From Agrococcus jejuensis (GTDB taxonomy: Bacteria > Actinomycetota > Actinomycetes > Actinomycetales > Microbacteriaceae), in contig NZ_VEFR01000003.1 of the NCBI RefSeq assembly GCF_007679035.1, positions 186,001 to 250,000 of the forward strand: 64,000 bases of DNA. The letters are read 5' to 3'. Made by a program: the position numbers and the translations under genes. The notes beneath the pieces were generated by a model that was not told where the DNA came from, ran no database searches, and saw only the letters and a program-made list of their open reading frames with translations. How positions within the stretch are numbered: the stretch's first letter is position 1; every line of letters starts with the position of its first letter. This document shows positions 58,882 to 64,000 of this stretch, one piece after another.

Positions 58882-60510
58882 TCAGCGCACGAGCACCCAG
58901 GCCGTCTCGTCGGCGCGCAGCGACGCGGCGTGCAGGTCGGTGGATGCGAGCAGCAGCTCGCCGGCGGGCAGGTCGATGGCGTCGTGGCCGATGTTCGCGA
59001 TCACGACGACGTCGCCGTTGCGGAACGCGACTGCGCCCGGCCCGAGGTCGAGCCACTCCACGGAGCCCGAGCCGAGCCCGTGCTCGCGACGCAGGCGCAG
59101 CGCCTGCGTGTACATCTCGAGCGTCGAGCCGGCGATGCCGGCCTGGCGATCGCGCGCGTACTCGGCCCACGACGCCGGCTGCGGCAGCCACGACTCGCCC
59201 GTGGGGCTGAAGCCGAAGCCGGGGGCGTCGGCCTCCCACGGGATGGGCACGCGGCAGCCGTCGCGGCCCCACATCTCGCCGTTCGTGCGGTGGAAGGTCG
59301 GGTCCTGGCGTGCCTCGGCGGGGATGTCGACGACCTCGGGCAGCCCGAGCTCCTCGCCCTGGTAGACGTACGCGCTGCCGGGCAGCGCGAGCATCAGCGC
59401 GGTCGCGGCGCGCCCGCGGCGCAGCGACACCTCGGGATCGGCCTTCGACGCCGAGGTCGGGCCGATGCCGACGCCGTGCGGCGGCTGCGGCACGAGCGCG
59501 AGGCGCGTCCGGTGGCGGATGGTGTCGTGGTTCGACAGCACCCACGTCGAGGGGGCGCCGACGGCGCCGAAATCGGCGATCGACTCGTCGATCACCTCGC
59601 GCAGCCGCCTCGCATCCCACGGCGTCTCGAGGTAGACGAAGTTGAAGGCCTGGTGCATCTCGTCGGGCCGCACGAACCGCGCCATCTTCGACAGCGGATG
59701 CACCCACGCCTCGGCGCACAGCACGCGGTCGCCGTCGTACTCGGCGAGCAGCGCGTGCCAGCGGCGGTAGACCTCGTGCACCGACTCCTGGCCGAAGAAG
59801 GGCGACTCCATCGACCCCGTCGTCACGGCGTCCTCGTCGATGTCGGGCAGGCCCGGGGCCTTCATGAGGCCGTGCGCCACGTCGACGCGGAACCCGTCGA
59901 CGCCGCGGTCGAGCCAGAACCGCAGCACGTCGTCGAACATGTCGGGCACCTCGGGGTTCAGCCAGTCGAGGTCGGGCTGCGAGGTGTCGAAGATGTGCAG
60001 GTACCACTGGCCGTCGGCGACGCGCGTCCACGCGGGGCCGCCGAAGACCGACTGCCAGTTGTTCGGCGGCTCGGAGCCGTCGGGGCCCTTGCCGTCGCGG
60101 AACACGTAGCGGGCGCGCTGGGCCGAGCCGGGCGCTGCTCGCAGCGCCTCCTGGAACCACTCGTGCTCGTTCGACGTGTGGTTCGGCACGAGGTCGACCA
60201 CGATCCTGAGGCCCAGCTCGTGCGCCTCGGCGATGAGCCGATCGGCGTCGGCGAGCGAGCCGAAGAGCGGATCGACGTCGCGGTAGTCGGCGACGTCGTA
60301 GCCGGCGTCGTGCTGCGGCGAGCGGTAGAACGGGCTCAGCCACACGGCGTCGACGCCGAGCGAGGCGAGGTGCGGCAGGCGATCGGCGATGCCGGCGAGA
60401 TCGCCGACCCCGTCGCCCGACGCATCCGCGAAGCTGCGCGGGTACACCTGGTAGATCACGGCGGTGCGCCACCACTCGGCGCCGGACTGCGTCGTCGTCA
60501 CGTCGGACAT
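58882..60510 (-). CDS. alpha-glucosidase, glycoside hydrolase family 13 (oligo-1,6-glucosidase-like)
   Basis: This 542-residue cytoplasmic enzyme cleaves alpha-linked glucose from oligosaccharides. VIYQVYPRSFADASGDGVGDLAGI is the GH13 start. The nucleophile is D210 in DGFRVDVAHG, the acid/base is E267 in LCAEAW, and the transition-state residue is D329 in LSNHD. No signal peptide is seen. TAGCCT ends 6 bases before the ATG at 60510. It does not share a transcript with the sugar-binding lipoprotein at 62775, but both fit alpha-glucan use. Confidence 0.93.
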   Translation of the reverse strand: MSDVTTTQSGAEWWRTAVIYQVYPRSFADASGDGVGDLAGIADRLPHLASLGVDAVWLSPFYRSPQHDAGYDVADYRDVDPLFGSLADADRLIAEAHELGLRIVVDLVPNHTSNEHEWFQEALRAAPGSAQRARYVFRDGKGPDGSEPPNNWQSVFGGPAWTRVADGQWYLHIFDTSQPDLDWLNPEVPDMFDDVLRFWLDRGVDGFRVDVAHGLMKAPGLPDIDEDAVTTGSMESPFFGQESVHEVYRRWHALLAEYDGDRVLCAEAWVHPLSKMARFVRPDEMHQAFNFVYLETPWDARRLREVIDESIADFGAVGAPSTWVLSNHDTIRHRTRLALVPQPPHGVGIGPTSASKADPEVSLRRGRAATALMLALPGSAYVYQGEELGLPEVVDIPAEARQDPTFHRTNGEMWGRDGCRVPIPWEADAPGFGFSPTGESWLPQPASWAEYARDRQAGIAGSTLEMYTQALRLRREHGLGSGSVEWLDLGPGAVAFRNGDVVVIANIGHDAIDLPAGELLLASTDLHAASLRADETAWVLVR

Positions 60511-60516
60511 GCCCCA

Positions 60517-60522
60517 AGGCTA
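60517..60522 (-). promoter_or_regulatory. -10 hexamer of the GH13 gene
   Basis: TAGCCT on the minus strand ends 6 bases before the ATG at 60510. Confidence 0.5.
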
Positions 60523-60606
60523 TGGGGCGCGCGGCACGCGGTCGGCACGCGCCCAGCGATTCGCGGGCGTGTGGATGGCTGCCCGCCCGTGCGTCGAGAC
60601 ACGGGG

Positions 60607-60612
60607 TACGGT
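60607..60612 (+). promoter_or_regulatory. possible -10 hexamer of the DUF485/actP operon
   Basis: TACGGT lies 69 bases before the DUF485 ATG, giving a leader of ordinary length. No clear -35 is seen. Confidence 0.35.
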
Positions 60613-60681
60613 GCCTGCAGGTAGTTCAGAGTCGAACGACACCCGAGTCGATCGGCGCCCTCGATGGAGAGAGCGACATCC

Positions 60682-61047
60682 ATGACGACCCCAGACCATC
60701 TCGCGGACCGCAGCATCGCGGTCCAAGCCAGCCCGGAGTTCCAAGCCCTGCGGCGCTCCTTCTTCACGTTCATCCTGCCGCTGACGGTGCTCTTCCTGCT
60801 GTGGTACCTCGCGTACGTGCTGCTGGCCGGGTTCGCGCCCGACCTCTTCGCGACGCGCGTCGGCGACTCCAACATCACGGTCGGGCTGCTGTTCGGCCTC
60901 GGCCAGTTCGTGACGACGTTCGGCATCACGATGGCGTACCGCTCGTGGGCGAACAAGCGCTACGACCCGCACGCGGCGGAGCTCCGCGACGAGATGGAGC
61001 GCGGCGAGCTGGACGGGCCCGTCGCAGGCGAGGAGGCGGCACGATGA
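60682..61047 (+). CDS. DUF485 family membrane protein (YjcH-like)
   Basis: The 121-residue protein has a polar N-terminus (SPEFQALRRSFFTFILPLTVLFLLWY) and two membrane helices, the pattern of DUF485/YjcH, which is nearly always encoded with the acetate permease ActP. GGAGAGAG is 8 bases before the ATG at 60682, so the earlier ATG at 60664 is not favoured. The stop overlaps the actP start (ATGA). Confidence 0.92.
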   Translation: MTTPDHLADRSIAVQASPEFQALRRSFFTFILPLTVLFLLWYLAYVLLAGFAPDLFATRVGDSNITVGLLFGLGQFVTTFGITMAYRSWANKRYDPHAAELRDEMERGELDGPVAGEEAAR

Positions 61048-62630
61048 GCGACGAGATCAACCCGGTCATCAACATGGTCGTGTTCGGCATCTTCGTCGTC
61101 GCGACCCTGATCATCGTCTTCCGCGTGTCGAAGCGGAACGCGACGGCCACCGAGTTCTTCGCGGGCGGACGCTCGTTCTCGGGACCGCAGAACGGCGTCG
61201 CCATCGCGGGCGACTACCTGTCGGCGGCCTCGTTCCTCGGCATCTGCGGCGCCATCGCGGTCGCCGGCTACGACGGGTTCCTGTACTCGATCGGCTTCCT
61301 CGTCGCCTGGCTCGTCGCCCTGCTGCTCGTCGCCGAGCTGCTGCGCAACACGGGCCGCTTCACGATGGCCGACGTGCTGTCGTTCCGCCTCAAGCAGCGC
61401 CCCGTGCGCATGGCGGCAGCGCTCGCGACCCTCGTGGTGTGCTTCTTCTACCTCGTCGCGCAGATGGCGGGCGCCGGCGGCCTCGTCGCGCTGCTGCTGG
61501 GGCTCTCGGGTCCCGTGCCGACGGGCATCACCGTCGCGATCGTCGGCGTCGTCATGATCGTCTACGTCATCGTCGGCGGCATGAAGGGCACCACGTGGGT
61601 GCAGATCATCAAGGCCGTGCTGCTCGTGGCCGGCGCGGGCATCCTCACGATCGTCGTGCTCGTCATGGTCGGCTTCGACTTCTCGGAGCTGCTGCAGCGC
61701 GCCGTCGACGCGTCGCCGGAGGGCGAGGCGATCCTCGCGCCCGGACTGCAGTACCCGAACCCGATCGACTTCCTGTCGCTGGGGCTCGCGCTCGTGCTCG
61801 GCACGGCGGGCCTGCCGCACGTGCTCATGCGCTTCTACACGGTGCCGACGGGCAAGGAGGCGCGGCGCAGCGTCGTGTGGGCGATCTGGATCATCGGCAT
61901 CTTCTACCTGTTCACGCTCGTGCTCGGCTACGCCGCGGCCGCGTTCGTGGGACCGGAGATCCTCACGGATCCGTCGACGCCGGGCGGGCAGAACGCCGCG
62001 GCGCCGCTGCTGGCGCTCGAGATCGGCGGACCGGTGCTCATGGCCGTGATCTCGGCCATCGCGTTCGCGACGATCCTCGCGGTCGTCGCCGGCCTCGCGA
62101 TCACGGCGGCGACGTCGTTCGCGCACGACATCTACGCCTCCGTCATCAAGAAGGGGCAGGCCGACCCGAAGCAGGAGGTGAAGGTCGCGCGCCGCACGGT
62201 CGTCGTGATCGGCGTCATCGCGATCCTCGGCGGCATCGTCGCGCAGGGCCAGAACGTGGCGTTCCTCGTGGCGCTCGCGTTCGCGGTCGCGGCGTCGGCC
62301 AACCTGCCGACGATCCTCTACTCGCTGTTCTGGAAGCGGTTCAACACCACGGGTGCGCTGTGGTCGATGTACGGCGGGCTCGCGAGCTGCATCCTGCTCA
62401 TCGTCTTCTCGCCGGCCGTCTCGGGCGGCCCGAAGTCGATGTTCCCCGGGCTCGACTTCGACCTGTTCCCGCTGTCGAACCCCGGCATCGTCTCCATCCC
62501 GCTCGCCTTCCTGCTCGGCGTCGTCGGCACGTTCGTGGGCAAGCCGGAGGCCGACCACGACGCGAAGCAGGCCGAGATGGAGGTGCGCTCGTTCACCGGC
62601 GCCAACGCGGCGAAGGCGAGCGACCACTGA
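61044..62630 (+). CDS. actP: cation/acetate symporter ActP
   Basis: This 528-residue sodium/solute symporter of the SSS family takes up acetate and related short monocarboxylates. Thirteen or so hydrophobic segments are traceable. AIAGDYLSAASFLGICGAIAVAGYDG is the typical substrate and sodium site region. GTAGLPHVLMRFYTVP and AASANLPTILYSLFWKRF are conserved ActP marks. It follows the DUF485 gene with a four-base overlap. Confidence 0.94.
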   Translation: MSDEINPVINMVVFGIFVVATLIIVFRVSKRNATATEFFAGGRSFSGPQNGVAIAGDYLSAASFLGICGAIAVAGYDGFLYSIGFLVAWLVALLLVAELLRNTGRFTMADVLSFRLKQRPVRMAAALATLVVCFFYLVAQMAGAGGLVALLLGLSGPVPTGITVAIVGVVMIVYVIVGGMKGTTWVQIIKAVLLVAGAGILTIVVLVMVGFDFSELLQRAVDASPEGEAILAPGLQYPNPIDFLSLGLALVLGTAGLPHVLMRFYTVPTGKEARRSVVWAIWIIGIFYLFTLVLGYAAAAFVGPEILTDPSTPGGQNAAAPLLALEIGGPVLMAVISAIAFATILAVVAGLAITAATSFAHDIYASVIKKGQADPKQEVKVARRTVVVIGVIAILGGIVAQGQNVAFLVALAFAVAASANLPTILYSLFWKRFNTTGALWSMYGGLASCILLIVFSPAVSGGPKSMFPGLDFDLFPLSNPGIVSIPLAFLLGVVGTFVGKPEADHDAKQAEMEVRSFTGANAAKASDH

Positions 62631-62635
62631 GCCGC

Positions 62636-62654
62636 TGACCGAGGTGGTCGGTCA
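62636..62654 (+). terminator. small hairpin after actP
   Basis: TGACCGA and TCGGTCA pair perfectly around a five-base loop, 5 bases after the actP stop. Confidence 0.4.
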
Positions 62655-62675
62655 CGATCCGGCCACGAAACCGAT

Positions 62676-62711
62676 GCGACGCGTCCCACGGCTTGCCGTG
62701 GGGCGCGTCGC
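62676..62711 (+). terminator. terminator hairpin after actP
   Basis: A 16-base-pair stem (GCGACGCGTCCCACGG with CCGTGGGGCGCGTCGC, one G-T pair) has loop CTTG. It ends the DUF485/actP transcript, before the next gene. Confidence 0.75.
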
Positions 62712-62774
62712 TCGCTTGGATCGGGGCACGCGCGACGACGCGCGGCACGTGCATTCGAGGATGAGGGGCACGCG

Positions 62775-64000
62775 ATGCGAACCGGCACCACGGGATCCAG
62801 GAGGCTGCTGCAGCTCGCAGCGATCGCGGCGACGGGCATGACGCTCGTCGCCTGCTCGGGCGGAGGCGGCGACGCCGACGCCGGCGGCGGCGAGGACGGC
62901 GGCACCATCACGGTCTGGATGGACCAGAACCGTGCCGACGCGCTCGGCGACGTCATCGCGTCGTTCGAGGAGGAGTCGGGCACGACCGTCGAGGTCGTCA
63001 TCAAGGAGTTCGGCGACATCGCCGGCGACTTCGTCACGCAGGCGCCCGGCGGCGAGGGCCCCGACGTCGTGATCGCCCCGCACGACGCGCTCGGCAACCT
63101 CGTCTCGAACGGCGTGGTCGCGCCGATCGAGCTCGGGGACGCCTCCGGCGACTTCCAGGACGTGGCGATCGAGGCGATGAGCTACGACGGCTCGGTCTAC
63201 GGCGTGCCGGTGTCGATCGAGAACCTCGCACTCGTGCGCAACACCGCGCTCGCGCCCGAGGCGCCCGCGACGTGGGACGACCTCGTCGCCACGGGCCAGG
63301 CGGCCGTCGCATCCGGCTCGGCGCAGTACCCGCTGCTCGTCGGCCTCGACCCGAACACCGCCGACCCGTACCACCTGTACCCGCTGCAGGCCTCGTACGG
63401 CGGCCCGCTGTTCGCGCTCAACGACGATGGCACCTACGACGGCAGCGACCTGCAGATCGGCAACGAGGGCAACCTGCAGTTCGCCGCGCAGCTGCAGCAG
63501 TGGGGCGCCGACGGCATCCTCAACCTGTCGATCTCGCAGGACATCGCCAAGGAGCAGTTCGCAGCGGGCGCGAGCCCGTACACGATCACGGGCCCGTGGA
63601 GCCTCGCGCAGTTCGACGAGGCCGGCATCGAGTACGCGATCGACCCGATCCCGTCGGCGGGCGGCCAGAGCGCGACGCCGCTCGTCGGCGTGCAGGGCTT
63701 CATGCTCTCGTCGTACAGCGAGAACCCCATCGTGGCGACGCAGTTCATCACCGACTACATGGCCTCCGAGGAGGCGCAGACGGCGATCTACGAGGCGGGC
63801 GACCGCGCACCGGCGCTGACGGCTGCCTTCGAGGCCATGCCGGCGGACTCGCCCACGGCGGCGTTCGGCGAGATCGGCGCCGACGCCGTGCCGATGCCCA
63901 ACGTGCCCGAGATGGCGGCGATCTGGGACCAGTGGGGTGCCACCGAGGCGCAGATCATCGGCGGCCAGGGCGACCCGACGCAGCTGTGGACGTCGATGGC
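62775..64000 (+). CDS. maltose-type ABC transporter substrate-binding lipoprotein (3' end beyond window)
   Basis: The gene is open to the window edge, with 408 residues visible. Signal peptide MRTGTTGSRRLLQLAAIAATG ends in lipobox LVAC (C27), followed by a glycine/aspartate linker. TITVWMDQNRADALGDVIASFEEESG starts the CUT1 binding fold of the MalE/maltodextrin type. DVVIAPHDALGNLVSNGVVAPIEL and YTITGPWSLAQF are the conserved segments. GAGGGG precedes the ATG. Permeases and perhaps an ATPase are expected just past the window. Confidence 0.92.
   Translation, partial: MRTGTTGSRRLLQLAAIAATGMTLVACSGGGGDADAGGGEDGGTITVWMDQNRADALGDVIASFEEESGTTVEVVIKEFGDIAGDFVTQAPGGEGPDVVIAPHDALGNLVSNGVVAPIELGDASGDFQDVAIEAMSYDGSVYGVPVSIENLALVRNTALAPEAPATWDDLVATGQAAVASGSAQYPLLVGLDPNTADPYHLYPLQASYGGPLFALNDDGTYDGSDLQIGNEGNLQFAAQLQQWGADGILNLSISQDIAKEQFAAGASPYTITGPWSLAQFDEAGIEYAIDPIPSAGGQSATPLVGVQGFMLSSYSENPIVATQFITDYMASEEAQTAIYEAGDRAPALTAAFEAMPADSPTAAFGEIGADAVPMPNVPEMAAIWDQWGATEAQIIGGQGDPTQLWTSM

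Overview
The window is very GC-rich, gene-dense chromosomal DNA from an actinobacterium. The best fit is Microbacteriaceae (order Micrococcales), and an Agrococcus-like genus is plausible. Support: GTG starts are frequent, there is an actinobacterial bS22 protein of 32 residues, the respiratory set is menaquinone plus System II cytochrome c, and actinobacterial families such as DUF3151 and DUF4229 are present. The genus is inference. I see no phage, insertion sequence, CRISPR array or rRNA.

Layout. 1-8.2 kb: housekeeping genes (CDF metal transporter, proC, a trkH/trkA potassium system, an ArsR-type regulator, bS22, a glutaredoxin-like protein, and a short archaeal-type aspartyl-tRNA synthetase). 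8.2-9.8 kb: small accessory genes (Imm35-like, PPOX-class oxidoreductase, GIY-YIG-like). 9.8-14.4 kb: a cytochrome c maturation operon (phosphatase, TlpA-like thioredoxin, ccdA, resB, ccsB). 14.4-32.7 kb: a menaquinone region (menC, menB, menE, menA, menD, menF, menG, a polyprenyl diphosphate synthase, a ferredoxin-NADP reductase). It is interrupted by three tandem paralogues of an unrecognised membrane-anchored family, a DUF559-type gene framed by diverged inverted-repeat elements, and a polyphosphate kinase 2 with a lysine-rich tail. 32.6-33.6 kb: a divergent MarR/VOC pair with two palindromic operators.

33.6-49.6 kb is a galactan/galactoside utilisation locus. It holds a GH36 alpha-galactosidase, two sugar ABC permeases and a lipoprotein binding protein (no ATPase gene), a GH42 beta-galactosidase, a large secreted LPQTG-anchored GH30-type glycanase, the Leloir genes galT-galK-galE, and a DeoR-type regulator. 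The likely flow is extracellular cutting by the anchored GH30 enzyme, oligosaccharide import, intracellular trimming by GH36 and GH42, and galactose entry through GalK, GalT and GalE.

49.6-64 kb: DUF3151, a LysR regulator divergent from a bifunctional PutA, cardiolipin synthase, YajQ, tRNA-Tyr, a membrane-anchored M23 peptidase, a GH13 alpha-glucosidase, a DUF485/ActP acetate uptake pair, and a sugar-binding lipoprotein cut by the window end.

Two patterns run through the window. First, about half of the genes have a (T/C)AnnnT -10-like hexamer ending exactly 6 or 7 bases before the start codon and lack a usable Shine-Dalgarno, the signature of leaderless mRNAs. In several cases this decides the start. 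Second, several families of long intergenic inverted repeats occur, including three hairpins that share the same apex sequence.
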